Positions 32,646 through 45,464 of a stretch of DNA of 64,000 nucleotides are shown in pieces. Within the stretch, counting starts at the first letter, position 1. Each line of letters starts with the position of its first letter. The position numbers and the translations under genes were made by a program. The DNA lies in contig OZ007579.1 in NCBI GenBank assembly GCA_963931925.1, forward strand, positions 35,728,466 to 35,792,465. Reading direction: 5' to 3'. The stretch is from Onchidella celtica. Taxonomy: Eukaryota > Mollusca > Gastropoda > Systellommatophora > Onchidiidae. The notes below the pieces were generated by a model that saw only the letters and a list, made by a program, of their open reading frames with translations, was not told where the DNA came from and ran no database searches.

Positions 32646-32884
32646 TTGTTTAGGCCAGCAAAGTAGACCGAATCGTCTTTGTGAGAGAAGCTGTTTTGCA
32701 TTCCCTGCTGCGTGTGTTAGAACAGTTGGGTGATAATGAGGCCAAAATGTGTTTGCGGAGCCATACGGGTGTGAACGGACGGAAACTGGAAAACTGGGCG
32801 CCACATGAAGAACATCATTCTTGTCGGTATCCGTTTAAACTGTTTTTGAACAGGAGTTCAAACGAGTGAAGAGGTTAGTTCAAG

Positions 32885-33291
32885 CACAGATACTAGAAAC
32901 AATAAGATGAGACAGCCAGCGCTTTTAGCGTGCACAGATTTCGCACCGCCACCTAGCGGCGAGTGCGCGGAAGTAAAGAACGGTGCCGTATTTTACAACG
33001 CCAGGTTTGTTCACTGTTCAGTGATCGCTATTGGTCGTGATTGACGCCACTTATTTCGTAATTTTAACTTCAATCGCCGTGGGAACACTCTGGCTATTTT
33101 TCTTTCCAATTAGTCGCAGTAGCACTGTAACAAATGAGCATCATTAATATATCATTACATCAAGCATGCTTTTCATGATACTATGCGCCATGGGCCCCGC
33201 CCCCGATCAGCGCGCTAACTATATGCACGATTTTTTTTTTTTAGAGGTGCGAAGAAGGCAGTGTCTCATCTTATCGTTTGTAATATCTTTG
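32885..33291. mobile_element. TIR element family C copy 1
   Basis: About 407 bp. The left end is AGATACTAGAAACAATAAGA; the right end is the complement of a related AAGATATTACAAACGATAAG; both continue TGAGACA inward. Internally it has the GCCACCTAGCGGCGA-type motif and GCGCCATGGGC shared with copy 2 at 61978. It encodes no protein. The target duplication is unclear. Confidence 0.75.
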
Positions 33292-34046
33292 GTTAAGACC
33301 AGGGTAAAGTCACATTTGAGTTATTTCGAGAAAAAGCAAAAAAACTTTGGTCTTAACCTTTTTCTTGCATTGTTATGCCCCACTTTCAAATCAAACGTAC
33401 TGAGCGCTGGTTAACGATAGAAAGATGATGTTATGTGCTATAAAAAGATTGTCCTTTCGTGATTGTAGTTTCCACTGATAGGCGCAGTTCAGTTTTTAGC
33501 AAAATGTGACTTAACCTCGTTCTTGTGATGGCCATGGATCTGCTGGAATGTTGTTTTTATTGTTACTTTTTGCCGTTGTTTCTGTTCTGTAAACAGCGTG
33601 TTGTCGATTCCCACCACCACCACCACCGAGCATAAAACAGGGTACAGTAATTCAGCCCTCTGTTAGCACTAGAGTTAATGAGTAATCAAGTTGTATATTC
33701 TGTGTCACGACTTTCAGTAGGTGCAGCGCTTGTGTTGTTGGACTGTTTAGGTCGCACGTGTTTGTTTTGTTTACTTATCATCCCCCTGGGGTCACGAGTG
33801 TTTGTTTATGCCATCTCGTCTTGTCACTTGACACTTCCCGCGCCCCCCCCCCCCCCAGCTCCTCGTTTTCGTTGTTTTTTTTTGTTTTGTTTTGGCCGCC
33901 AGCGTATTGTTTTTCTTGCTTACGTTCATCTCAGTTTGTTCATAATTATCTCTTTGGCTCCACTAACCATAGTTGCCTGGACTGTTCTTGGTCGTTTCTT
34001 TAACTGTCACCCGTCTTCTTCGTGGTATCCATCATTTTCTTCTTCC
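33292..34046. other. No gene recognised; T-rich
   Basis: Pyrimidine-rich DNA with a (CAC)n block near 33610 and a C-run at about 33843. The long open frames here reflect composition. Confidence 0.5.
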
Positions 34047-34165
34047 TCCCCGCGGGCGGTTGGTGGGTGCTGCTGAAAGGGTCTCCTTCTTCTCTGTCAT
34101 TCTGTCACAATTTTATATTCTGCCCTTTGTCTTGCTTTTTTCCTAGTACGTGCATTTTCCAAAAT
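34047..34165 (+). repeat. Dispersed repeat, family I copy 3
   Basis: GCGGGCGGTTGGTGGGTGCT, then GGTCTCCTTCTTCTCTGTCA, TGTCTTGCTTTTTTCCTAG. It ends before the GTGCTTTCTCC part. Confidence 0.75.
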
Positions 34166-34246
34166 TAAGCTCAAGCTTGTTTTCTTTGCGTTTTTGCCCC
34201 CCCCCCCCCGGTTTCTATTCATTTTATGTACGTTGCCACCTTCATT

Positions 34247-34412
34247 AGCACCAGCGGGCGGTTGGTGGGCGCTTCTATATAATATGGCAAAGATATAGAG
34301 TGACTAACATCTTTGATTATGGTCTCCTGCTGTCCCATTTTGTCTACCGTCTTTTTTGCTAGCACAATGACGTGTCTGTAATGGTGTCGACGTGCTTTCT
34401 CCGAACTCATTC
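34247..34412 (+). repeat. Dispersed repeat, family I copy 4
   Basis: It starts AGCGGGCGGTTGGTGGGCGC and ends with GACGTGCTTTCTCCGAACTC. About 50 bp of unrelated AT-rich sequence separates the two halves, so it holds a small insertion compared with the other copies. Confidence 0.75.
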
Positions 34413-34554
34413 AGTACCACCGTTTCCGGGCAGAACGAATTTTTAATTTTTTTTTTATTGTAATGTGATTTTATATATTTTTTAAATTTATAAATGTCAA
34501 ATGTTTGACGTGACCAAGTTTAAACTTTCCGGGTGCATGATTTTGACCTGAATG

Positions 34555-34709
34555 GAAGGGGTTCGAATGAGAAGGGATCTAAGTGCCTTTTGGTTGCTTT
34601 TGTCTTTGAGAAAAGAGCAAAAAACATTAATATTGAAATGATGTTTTGTGCTTCCCCCCCCCCCCCCCTCAAAAGCACTCAAATGGCTTAAATACTTTCT
34701 AACCCCTTC
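34555..34709. mobile_element. Small TIR element family P copy 1
   Basis: Inverted ends GAAGGGGTTCGAA and the complement of GAAGGGGTTAGAA. It shares GAAGGGATCTAAGTGCC with the copy at 44409. A C-run lies inside. Confidence 0.6.
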
Positions 34710-35164
34710 AATATTAATTAATCTATTACTTAATATCGGTTGATGGCCGTGGAATTTGTCTCTACTGTTTATTAAATATGATCGCCATGACCAACCTCAC
34801 CACAGCTATTTTCGGTCGATTATCAGTCTGAACGACTACCCAAAGGACATTATCTCCCAGGCCGTGACTGTCAAAGATTGTAGGTGCCGCAGCGATCGCT
34901 TAGCCTCAGACCTGACCTGCTTTATTAGCTTTGATGACCAGATTCGCTTTCATCTGCAGTATTAATAGATGTCCACTTGACCCTATCAGGCTTAGCTATC
35001 TTGCCTAGCTGATATCATGAGAAACCAAGTTTTAAAATATTGGCATGTTACATGTAATTAATAATGTATGTCTTCCCCCCTCCCCCGAAAAACACACACA
35101 AACGCACATAAACTGAGAGTTAGACCGACATGCAATGTCCCAACGCCATTTTGAGTAAAAGATA

Positions 35165-35395
35165 ATGTTAAAAAATTGTCAGAATTGGGCAAAAAGAAAA
35201 AGTTGTATGCAGCAAGCTGCAAAGCCCCGCGTAAGAAATAATACCCAAACTCCGAATGCAAACTAAAAGAGAAGACAGAAAATCTTCAATATTTCGGCTA
35301 CATACAACTTTTTCTTGTTGCCCAATTTTGACTTTGCTTATAGCCCTGCTGCGACCCCACAGTTTTTCTGTGGTTTTTATTACAATTTGTAAAAA
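35165..35395. repeat. Family A copy 2, fold-back form
   Basis: The left arm (TTGGGCAAAAAGAAAAAGTT, GCGTAAGAAATAATACCCAA) is followed by an inverted arm (CATACAACTTTTTCTTGTTG, then CCCAATTTTGAC) and the family tail ACCCCACAGTTTTTCTG. Read on the minus strand, the left arm closely matches copy 1 at 9573. Confidence 0.8.
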
Positions 35396-35414
35396 AATTG
35401 GAGAAGTGCAAGTT

Positions 35415-35560
35415 CGGTGAGGTCTTGCGGGTGGTTGGTTGGTGCCTCCCCTTCTGTTCGCACATTCTGGTATAATTATTCGGTCTGTCATCTTGCTTTT
35501 TTTTCTAGCATAGTATAGCCATTATCGTGTTGCCCCTGCTTTCTCTAAACTCAACTCAAA
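35415..35560 (+). repeat. Dispersed repeat, family I copy 5
   Basis: GCGGGTGGTTGGTTGGTGCC, TCGGTCTGTCATCTTGCTTT, CTAGCATAG and CTGCTTTCTCTAAACTCAAC. It begins about 20 bp after family A copy 2. Confidence 0.75.
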
Positions 35561-35818
35561 GTCTGTGAGGTCAAGTAAAACCTGTGCATTGTGTAAATTT
35601 TATCGAAATCTATGTACCCTTCTCCCACATTGGGACGGAAATTATTTATAGAGACATAATGGTGATACCAGAGACGGTCTACCTTTTCTGTGATACATGT
35701 CCTTTAGTGCAAAATGACTGGGATTGATTATTAAGGAAATTGCAGCTGAGTGGTGTAGAGACCGCTGAAGACAAGCTGAGGTGCCTGGTATTGCCCGAGA
35801 TAAACCTGTGTTCTCAAC

Positions 35819-35849
<31 letters not shown>

Positions 35850-36672
35850 CCCCCCCCCCTAAGCGTCTGAATTAGACAATATCATCCAGTAATTATGAAC
35901 CGTCATGCTTCAGAACTCATGCAAGCCAGGGCACTATACACACCAAACCGAATCACAAAAACGTGTCAGCCACAGTCTCCCCCCATGCGGTGGACAAATC
36001 AAAAAGAGCCCACCAAGAGATCATTGTTTTTACATTTTACAACTAAAAAAAAAAAAAATGCCAGAAACTTGATCAAACACCGAAGTTGAGTACAAAAGTG
36101 AATGGGCTAGATTAGTTGATACTTGGGAAACTTAATATAATTTTTGAAACGTTACCACAGTCTGAGTAAAGTGAGTAAATCTTTAACGGGTTAAAAAAAA
36201 AAAGTCACAATTTTTTGTGACTCAAAATGAAACAGACCATTTCCATTTCAAGTGGTAGTTTAAACACGAGCCAGGATTGCCAGGACTGCGAAGGGCTGGA
36301 AAAAATAGCGCCGGTTCTGTGGTTAGAGCGTTACATATTTTTATTATTGGACAAGGCAAAAAAACTCCGCTTTTGTCGGGAGCCTGAAATCGATACGATG
36401 GGCTGAAGTTGTAAATTACCCGAAACGCAAACAAGCGTGTATTATGGATGGATCAGCCACACGTTGATGTAACGAGAGAGAGAGAGAGACGGGGGGGGGG
36501 GGGGTATGGATTCGACGGCGTACACAGCTGTTATAAATACATTTTGGCCTATTTTCCCTTTCCCTCCCCTGTAATTTGATATTTCTTAACCTTTCTGTCA
36601 ATCCCCAGTGCATCAGTCCTTTTGTTAGACGCACTGTCTGTTTACTTACTTAATCTCCGAGGGCATCCGCTC
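35561..36672. other. No gene recognised; microsatellites
   Basis: A (CT)n plus C-run lies at 35819-35860, an A-run at about 36047 and a (GA)n plus G-run at 36474-36505. No coding evidence. Confidence 0.5.
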
Positions 36673-37060
36673 GATTTATTAACACGTGTAACTGTTCATC
36701 GTGTTCATGGGTAACAACGGACTTTGTTTTGAGACATGCGCCTGGCCATCAGTCCATGATAAACTTAACCACTTACGTACACGATAGGGAGATATCCAGT
36801 CATTAATATATATTAAATCTGTGTCCATCCTTTTCATGGGTACTAACAACAGCTTTTATGATATATGGCAGAGATCATCAGACCATAAAATTAACCACTT
36901 ACGTAGACTATAGGAGGATTCCACTCAGTCATTGACACATCTAACTGTCCATCCTTTTCATGGATAATGACAGTCTTTGTTATGAGATATACGTCCGACC
37001 GTCAGTCGATACATTTAACCACTTACGTAGACCATAGGTAACGGCACCCATCGCCCCAGT
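36673..37060 (+). repeat. Minisatellite, three units of about 125 bp
   Basis: TTAACCACTTACGTA recurs at 36765-36779, 36891-36905 and 37015-37029. Each unit also carries CATCCTTTTCATGG-like, GAGATATA-like and CAGTCATT-like blocks. Units have diverged visibly, the first most. Confidence 0.9.
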
Positions 37061-40000
37061 CATTGTTAACGATCCGTAACTTTCAGGTTACACATGGAAA
37101 CATACCCAGGCCAACGGCAACTGTAAGCTTATGAAAGGAATATTGAACTCTTGCTGCAATATTGACCTCTTGCCGAGGGAACAAGATCTATAGTACAGTA
37201 TGTCTTGCCCTACAATGGTCGTCTACTTTATTTGAACATTTTTTTGTCGACCAATCTCTATTATTGCTTCATTAATCAATACGGCACATCTGGTCTTTAG
37301 CTCGATTTTGGCAGAGATAAGATAGATTCAAGATTTGTTTACAGTTTGAAATGTTGACTGCCTAGTTTGAAAATACTTATCGCTGTGTGTTTTAATTTTG
37401 TTTTTTTTTACTTACGGTTTTGCGCAATGTGGTTTTGAAGTTTTCAATTTTGTGAAATGTTTACTGGTCCGGGAGAGATCTTGTGTAGAATAAATAGAAA
37501 TGGAATGCAATGTGTTATAGTGGTGAGATAAAAACCCATGGGTATTTGCCATATTGTATGCGACATTTTGCCGATTTTGAGCTTTTGTCATGAATTTGTC
37601 TCACTCCTAGTTTTATTATGTTTGAGTGTCAGACGGGTGTATTTTTCGTGGACATTTATACGCGAGGTATGATTTTGAAGCGTATTGAACAAAACTTCGA
37701 TTTTACACAACTCTTCAAACTTTCAATGGAGTATGTGTTACGTAATTTTTTTTGGCGGACGTGCGAGCTATGGGTCGCCCATGTCTGTTCAAAGCGTAGT
37801 TTCACGAACTGGTACATTGTTGTATGTGCATTTTCTCCGTCAGATATATGGTCAGCAACGTATTGTTCATGAGGTCAGGATTAGTTATTATTTGAGAGTG
37901 GTCTGGAAAAACAACAACAGCACCAGGGCCGTCTGTGGAGAAGGAAAAAGGAAAATGGACACAGCAAAACGTGAGCTGTGGCGGGAGAGAGTGTGGAGCC
38001 CGGAGTGTGTGGATGTGTGCATGGAAGCAGCTCTCGGCCGTACAAAAACGGTAAATCAGCGGGCGGGGTTGAGAGTATTAACCTCGTGTGGCATTTATCA
38101 GTGCCAGGTAAGCCGTTCACTGATCATTCAACGAAGGTGGCATTTGTGGTTCAGGGAAAAACAGGGCATGATTATGGTAAGGTTGGTTGCCTGATCAATA
38201 AAGCCCTGGCAGTGCCAGAAAGGACTGTTTAGAGTACACTGACAAGATGGTTGTATGATAGCAAAAAAGTGGGGGGGGGGGGGGGCACAAATCAATGAAG
38301 CTCAGTTTCCACGTCAGGCGTATCCTTGGGCACGAGGCGCAGAGAGAGAGAGAGAAGTGGACGTTTGCTGGTTAAGTTCAGTTGTTCAGCTAGTTCAAAT
38401 GAAAAAAAAAAAAAAAAGTTAGTGAAAGGCTGGCCGAGGTTTTCCTGGCTGTTTTATTGTTTGCGATTATTATCGACAGCGTAACATTAGAAGATTAAGG
38501 GGAAACAGAAGGCTAAAACTAACAAAAGAAAGAGAAAAGAGAAATCCACCCGTCTTTGCTATCACCCACCAAAGGGCCTGCCGGCGATAATACACATAAA
38601 AACGGTCAGATTTCATGTCATTATTATGTGTTCTTTATTTTTTGTTTTGTTTTGGGTTGTTGATTCCCCCCCCCCCCTCCTCCCTCCTTTTTTTTTGTTT
38701 TTGAACGCATCTGTGCGATTGAGAGGACAGAAAGATAATGTTTACTTCAGATTTTTGGCTAAATTATTGATTGTGGTTCAATGATTAATTTCCCCGTTCA
38801 TTGATTGTGTCAGCCTGCACGGTAACTTTCCATTACGCATGTTTTTTTGTTTGTTTTGTTTTATTTCGTTTTGTTTGGAGTGATTGATGATGAGTTTCTG
38901 TTTTGAAAAAAACGTTGGCTTCGTATTGAATTATCAGTTTTAAATGGCACGCAGCGGGTGATCTGTTGTCGGTTTTCGGATGATTGTATTTGCTTTCCGT
39001 CTGGTCGTGTGCAGGAGAACTGCACGGCTTTCAGCTCCATCCATTCCATCATTAGGCGAACTTGTAGCTCCCGTGCTGACTGGTGGGCGGTAAAGCGATT
39101 TTCCACCGTTCATTTGATCATTTTTCCCTTATCAGTCATAGGCTTGGAGTCCATTTGGATGGATTGTGCCCTTTTATAGTCTGGTGCGCAAGGGAACAAA
39201 TCGGACGTCGTTCAGTGGGTGGTGCTGTACTGCCTCTGGGCATCATAATTATTGTTTTAGAGAGGGGGAATCAAAGGGACAATACTGCACCAGGGGGGGG
39301 GGGGGAGGGGAGACACAATACTGCATAGTCGTGGGAAAAGACTGTACGCTAAAAACAACATCATCAAGATTATTATACAGGAAGTAAGGCCTTCAGTGTG
39401 GTCATGAAAGGCTTTTTAACCGCCGAGCCTTAAATACTGAATCTCGTATTACCCATAGAAAGACGTAAAGGTGTACATGGGCGTATATTAAAAGGTCTTG
39501 AAGTTCGCTATATTTTAATACTTTCATTGATTTTGAGCCACAACTGAGTTGAACAGAAGGAATTGTTCCGGCATTTTGAGCCCGGAAATACAGACGCGCC
39601 TTCTTCGAGTAGAATTGGAAAGTGTGACGGGAAATTTCGCTGTGCGCCTCGATTTACACATTTAGTGTATCTGCTGGATGGGATAAAAAAGGCCCCAAAG
39701 GTCCATTCATGGTGGCAAATTGCCACGCGGATTTTTAGAAAGGTAAAAGTGTCTAGATTATGAAGTTCAGTGATACCAATAATGATCGAGTAGTTTTTTT
39801 AGGGGAAAAAAGTTATCAGTTTGCCTCGGTGATTGGATCTCTTAAGGTATGCCAGCTGATACACCAATCCGTGATGGGAACTGAACCTTAATATATCACA
39901 TCTGTGTATTCCCCGAGTCAGCAGGCCAACTAGTTTTACATGAGATGCAAAAAGCATTAAGGATTACGGCCCGCTTTGTAAATGTCCAAAACAAACGAAT

Positions 40001-40392
40001 AGGCGTGCAATATTATAATCCAGATGGAAAATAGAGCATACATTGTAATTACATTCTACAAAAATTGTGGCTATTGGCGTGTCCGGTCTTTTTCCACAAC
40101 ACGACAGACACAGTAATGTGGACAACCGGTGATTTACCTCATGTTGTTAACTGTAATTATATTACGCGGATGGTGGAGTTGGGGAGAAACGGGTTGAATT
40201 CCCCTTCCTTCTCTCTTCTCCTTTCTCCCACCGCATGGACAGTCTCCGAAAAGCTATATTATATATGTATATAATGTGTGATTATTGTCCTAGATCCGCA
40301 GGTTTGAGAGCGGAGAGTGTATATGTGGGCATCTCTTGTAATTTTCCTCTGCTTTCAGATGGTCTGGAACAAAATTAATGTGCTTCTGTTAA
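37061..40392. other. No secure gene; one exon-like stretch
   Basis: Apart from the candidate exon at 37955-38050, several open frames (37618-38232, 38861-39387) show no recognised domain. C-runs, G-runs and A-runs are frequent (38270, 38400, 38665, 39293). Confidence 0.4.
37955..38050 (+). CDS. Possible first coding exon, unrecognised
   Basis: An ATG preceded by GGAAA opens 32 codons (MDTAKRELWRERVWSPECVD...) that end at ACG-GTAAAT, a fair splice donor in phase 0. The stretch is GC-richer than its surroundings and the frame stays open well upstream. No homologue is known to me and no second exon was found, so this is weak. Confidence 0.2.
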
Positions 40393-40628
40393 CCTTCTGG
40401 GCTCGGTCCCCATTTTTTGCGAATTCTGATTTCGTGAGAATTTGACTTTAGGGACATAATTAAGATGTTTTTCATGACCATCTACTGATTTATTGTGTGT
40501 ATTATTGTAGAAGACACTAAAAATGACTTACTTTCCTCGCGCTGAGTTCTTGTGGAAACTGCAAACTAGTGATTTATAAATGTCTGTGAATCACTGGTGA
40601 TACAATAATTTTTATGGTGTCTCGAGGG
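40393..40628. mobile_element. TTAA-flanked MITE, family O copy 1
   Basis: 236 bp between TTAA at 40389-40392 and TTAA at 40629-40632. The ends CCTTCTGGGC and the complement of CCCTCGAGAC are only loosely inverted. A related copy starts at 52345. TTAA flanks suggest a piggyBac-type origin. Confidence 0.65.
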
Positions 40629-41102
40629 TTAAGTTTATAACGACCGATCATCTCGCCTTGTGGTGTCCTCGCCCACAGTTCATCTTCGATCCCGCACCTT
40701 CTCTGAACTTTCTTGAAAGTGTTTTTTTTTTAAAAATGTTTTTTATTTTTATACCGGCTGTTTTTTCTATGGTCTGAATACATAACAGCACGTCACATGA
40801 CCTGCCCCGCCCCGCTTTACTGACATTTGGCATTCAGCGTATGGCATATAGCACCTAGCTCTGGCATCTACAGGCAAATTACGGTCTATAAGTGCGAGTA
40901 TTGATTGCCTGCCAAGAGAAATGAGATTGAGAGAAAGCACAAGTAATCCTCGAGGTCGTAGAAGGCAGCGTCTGACAGAGATCAGTTCAGCTTCCCAACA
41001 GGTCCGACCGTGCATAATTTGAGAAGAGGGTGGTCGTGGATACGGTTCATCTGTGTACAATACAGCAAGTGTGTCGGAAGTTCAGACACGATTGGAATAT
41101 AT

Positions 41103-41514
41103 GGTAAGGGGTTTTCGGAATAGTAATGGTTTTCGGTCTTTATTTTAGGGGGTTCGCTGCCCTTAACATACACCTCACTTTTCCTGTTGATATTTTTGTG
41201 TGTTTTTTTTGTGGTAGGGATTTTATTATTGTTAACTTTGTGCCGGTGCGACAGCGGCCTCGTTAGGCTTGCCCTTCTCGATTTCCAACTGCCAAAGTAT
41301 TCTGCAACGTGCACACGGGCCCTCCAGGTTGTTCGTCCTTATCCGAGAAGACTGGATGCTCGATTCTATCATAGGATCAGTGTCAGAAATTGCCCCCCCC
41401 CTCCCACCACCCCAAAAGAAAATTCCAACATGTCTGCACCGATCGGAAATCGAATCTGGGACCTTCGGCGCGAGAGGCGAGCGCCTTGCCTCTAGACCAA
41501 CCTGTCAACATTCA
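41103..41514 (-). mobile_element. tRNA-derived SINE, copy 1
   Basis: On the minus strand the head reads as a tRNA: A-box TTGGTCTAGAGG and B-box AGATTCGATTTCC. It is followed by a body shared with 63549-63923 (GGACGAACAACC-type, GGCAGTTGGAAATCGAGAAG, CCCTACCACAAAAAA, GAAAATAAAGACC-type end). GAATATAT at 41095-41102 and 41515-41522 may be the target duplication. No stop-free frame is expected in a SINE. Confidence 0.8.
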
Positions 41515-41768
41515 GAATATATTAATCCTGTATCCCTGATCATCCCCTGCCCTTTCCAACAAGAAACTAATCAGCTCAAGATTACGTGACGTTCCGTCTC
41601 GAGTCCCCACGGTAGATACAAGAACGTTCACGAAATTAGCTAGTTTTTCAGACCCTCGGTGGGGAGACACTCGTGTTTTTCCCATTCAGTTTCTTCCACT
41701 GTCATTGTACATTACTGGCCGACCTGAGCAAAAGAAATATTACAAATTCTTTGTACTAAGCTTAGCCC

Positions 41769-41992
41769 GAGTCACAGAATACAGAGAAGGACCATTCCGT
41801 CTTCCACTATGTGTCCACAACCTGCGCGCATATGAACACGGTGAGTGCGACCACAGAGCACTGTGGCACTTGTTTTTTTCGTCCAGTTATGAAGAGGTGT
41901 GGTGCGAATTGTTGCATTGTTGACATGGATGTCACGCGCGGAAGTCGGCGGACGGAATTTGGCGAATTGGACCGTCTTGGTACCTGTGTCGC
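41769..41992 (-). mobile_element. TIR element family E copy 3 (inverted)
   Basis: Read on the minus strand it runs GCGACACAGGTACCAAGACG to the complement of GAGTCACAGAATACAGAGA. Internal blocks AAATTCCGTCCG, TGTCAACAATGCAACAATTC and CATAACTG match copies at 48823 and 59184. Confidence 0.8.
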
Positions 41993-41999
41993 GGGCCTA

Positions 42000-44408
42000 G
42001 CTGCAGATCTAGATCTAGGTCAGGTTAATAACAGCACTTGGAATCGATGCAAAAGACTAATAGAAATTATCGTTACGCCATAATTTCATGCTGACATACA
42101 CAGATGTCATAACTCTAATTTTAGAACCGCAATGTGATGATATAATGCTAAAAACGAAATTTCCGACCATACTTTTTGATTCGACCGGTATTCGTCGAAA
42201 ATATGTCTCTCTTTTGTGGCTCAAATAGTCTGTAAGTAAATCATTACAAAGACTCAGTTTTGTCCAAAAATGCACATGTCCACGTAATTTATCGTCAAAG
42301 CTTGAGGCAGTGCACAATGTTTCATCATTTTTGATGGTGTAATCAGGAAGTTTTAGGTGCGTACATGTTTACCTTCCACCTCCATTATAGTACTATGATG
42401 ATTGTCCTCTGACGTGTCCACATTTTGATTGATGGTAAAGATTCCACTGAGATGGCCTGGACGTCATGGAGTGTACGGGGGTGCCCGGCCTCTGAAGGTC
42501 TTATGTTGTATCGCTGTCCTAAAGATTTCAGTTCTTTTTCAGTCATGCAGAATTTTCCTTTTATTATGCAATTCTCAGAAAATGCCAGTTTGAAAGGCAG
42601 ACAATGTACGACACAAGAGATGAATGTTCATAAATTGTATCCTTTACCTCAGTTGAGACGGCACTACTAAAACTATACATATGTGCACATACAATGACAC
42701 TTTTCGTCCATAAATTAGTCAGATACTGTAATAAAACTTCACAGTTATGGCGCACCCTAAAACCAAACCTCAAAACATTTATTTCTGCAGTAAAGACAGC
42801 TTTTGGCCAGGAGCTGCTGTTAGAGGGATTGAGTAATCTACGCGTGAAGCGAAAGCTGAACAATGAACAGAACTGTTTTCTCTGTTTGGCTTTGTAAATA
42901 GACAACATGCTTGGCTAGGAAATGGGTTACATAACCCCTTAATGGCTCCTGCATTATCAGGGACATTGATAAGGTGTTATATCAGATCAGCTTTCATTGA
43001 TGGTCGTGCCACAGATGAGCATGGTACAAAATTAATTGCTGATGTAGTTGTAAATTGTCTGTAGTTGACAATGATTAAATTTAACAAAGACCTGGCAGTA
43101 TAGAGGCAGTTTAAATCATTATTTGGGTCTTGAACAACTAATAACAAAAATAATAATTTGAAGTCGGGGCAAGCACAGGTTTCATATGGTTCGCGATAGC
43201 CTTAAGCTACGGTTTGCAGGGTTTAAAAAATTTCCACTTTCTGCCTTTGGGTTTTTTGGAGGTAACATAATTATGATATTGGCACCCATGCCCCAAGATG
43301 GCGATTCTTAAGTCCTATTGAGAGCAACAAGTTTGAAGAAAATACACAACTAGCTCCTGCTTCTGTAATTGTCAAGGGTAGACCTAATACGGATAATAAG
43401 GATAGGGTTCACCAAGCAAGTATGGCTCTGAATGCAAAAGAAAGTTGAATTGCTGGTTAAGCAAGTTCATGGGGCGTTTCATTCTGGTCCAGAGAAAGGG
43501 GAATACTGACGTCGGAGCCTCAAACGTGTAATCACTCAGCGGTACTTTATATTTGTGTGCTTTGTGTGGTTACATGAAATGTGATGCAATCCGTTACCCC
43601 GAGGTGGTGAAAGTGACTTTTCAGGTTCTGGGGTTGTCGAAACGCGAAGAGCCGCAGAGTGTACGTGTATTGATATTTTTTTTATATGCCTTTCACAGTA
43701 AAGCGAGTGGTGTCTCACGCAGAACGTGTCACCCGTTAAACGTTCCGTTCCCTAAAATCATATTAATCCGTTTTGGCTACTTTTCAGGAGAAGCAAAAAA
43801 TCGTTTTTGTTTTTTTTCAAGCACAATTAATTGGTGTTGTTACGATGACTTTTTGAAAGTTTCCTATTCGATTATTTTTCAGCTTAGGATTCTATAACCA
43901 AGATCATCCGATGCGGCTTTGAATGTATGTGAACACTGATTTCTCGAATTTTTTCAGTTACTACAGTCTTAGGAAGTAGTGATGAATGGTTCTTTGTAGT
44001 ACCAGTATTATACAGTCCCCATTGACATGCAGATGTGACGTCCCTACTGACACCAGCAGCGTTTTTTTTTTCCCTAGTTGCCTGTCATATATGGATGATT
44101 CATTCACATTGTTAGCAGGGATTCATTCAGTCCTCGACAATGCACGGTGTAGTGGCTTCGGTATCACTTCATTGGTGTCTTCCTTCTGCTGCCTGTTGTA
44201 CCGCAGTGCTAAAATGACACACCCACTAGTCTATGTCAGTATACACAGCAGATGACCAACAAGGTGGAGATGCTCGGGGTACACTCGTCAGCCGGCTCCC
44301 GATTTGAGGTCGGTAATTACCAACATTCCTGCATGATGTAATCAGACACAGAAATAGAGATCGGATTTAGAAGTTGGCCGAATGAAAGGCACCAACTATG
44401 TATAATTC
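42000..44408. other. No secure gene
   Basis: A frame at 42694-42897 is preceded by an acceptor-like TTTATTTCTGCAG at about 42778-42790 and ends in TAA. A frame at 43553-43897 overlaps an opposite-strand frame. Neither shows a known domain. No repeats shared with the rest of the window were found. Confidence 0.35.
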
Positions 44409-44559
44409 AGGGGGTTAGAATTACAAGGGGGTCTAAATGCTTTTGAGACTTAGATCATTTCTGATTCTAACCTGCTCATTTTATTAAGAAGATTATAATT
44501 AGAAGGGATCTAAGTGCCAGTGGCAGTCAGACCCCCTGCCCTGTAATTCTAACCTCCTC
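44409..44559. mobile_element. Small TIR element family P copy 2
   Basis: Ends GGGGTTAGAATTACA and the complement of GGAGGTTAGAATTACA. It shares GAAGGGATCTAAGTGCC with the copy at 34555. Confidence 0.65.
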
Positions 44560-45275
44560 AGTTGGTAACCACCATACCTCGCCAGAGGCGACACATCAAT
44601 CAATAAGGACAACTGGTCAGTTACTTTGGAACGGACAAGCAGCCTGGACATCACGTATGTGGTGTTGGTGTGATGCAGGATAGCGGTGGTAGATCAGAAA
44701 TATAAATGCATGCCTGTAAAACTAGTGTTGAATGCGTTATAAATTACACGGAAGACATCGCTTGTATCACTCACTTTAGCTCTTAGACAGGACAGAGAGA
44801 AGAGGGAGGGGGCGGCGGCGGAGTCACCACCAGTAAGTTGCAAGAAATAACCAGTAAACACAGAGTAGTAATGAAAGCAGTCTGACAACTTCTTGTGGAC
44901 ATGCCTCTGACGAAACTGTACTTTGTACGTGCACAGGCGTGGGAAATCACGAGACTAGAACAAACACACTTCCCCCGTAAGAGCTGCGAACGAGTTAACG
45001 CAGTGTGTAGATAGCTGTCACTGGTTAGGATTGTGGGGATGTCATGGCATGAAAGTACAGAGCTGGCAGGTTTATTATGGATGGAGAGAAAGTTTAATGT
45101 AGGCAAACTTTAAAGCCGCACTGTGAGATGATTGTGTACATTCTTATAAAAAGCTGATTTGAGTAGGGTAAGTCCCGTAGTTGGAAGAGGAAAGGGAGAA
45201 GAGATTTGCTCGTTGGCTTAAATATTATGCTGTCTAGCATTAGTCAGACTAGAGACACACAGATTGCTGTGAATC
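44560..45275. other. No gene recognised
   Basis: Only short overlapping frames on the minus strand (44694-45106). Nothing supported. Confidence 0.4.
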
Positions 45276-45464
45276 AAAAGTGGTGAAATAAGAGGGACGG
45301 CAAAGAATACATCTGACGTGATACTGCGTGTCGTAAGAGGCGACTAAAGGTGCAAAGGTCCTGGTCTCCCGAGAAGAGCCAGTTGGCGGTGGGCCAACTA
45401 CCCACCCTGTAAAAATAAACCAGTTACAGAAACACAAGCAAATACTTTAAATCAGTCTTTTATC

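Noticed and set aside
33678-34076. 132-codon plus-strand frame
   Set aside because: Pyrimidine-rich composition alone keeps it open.
42694-42897. Terminal exon after TTTATTTCTGCAG
   Set aside because: A good acceptor-like sequence but no recognisable protein and no upstream exon.
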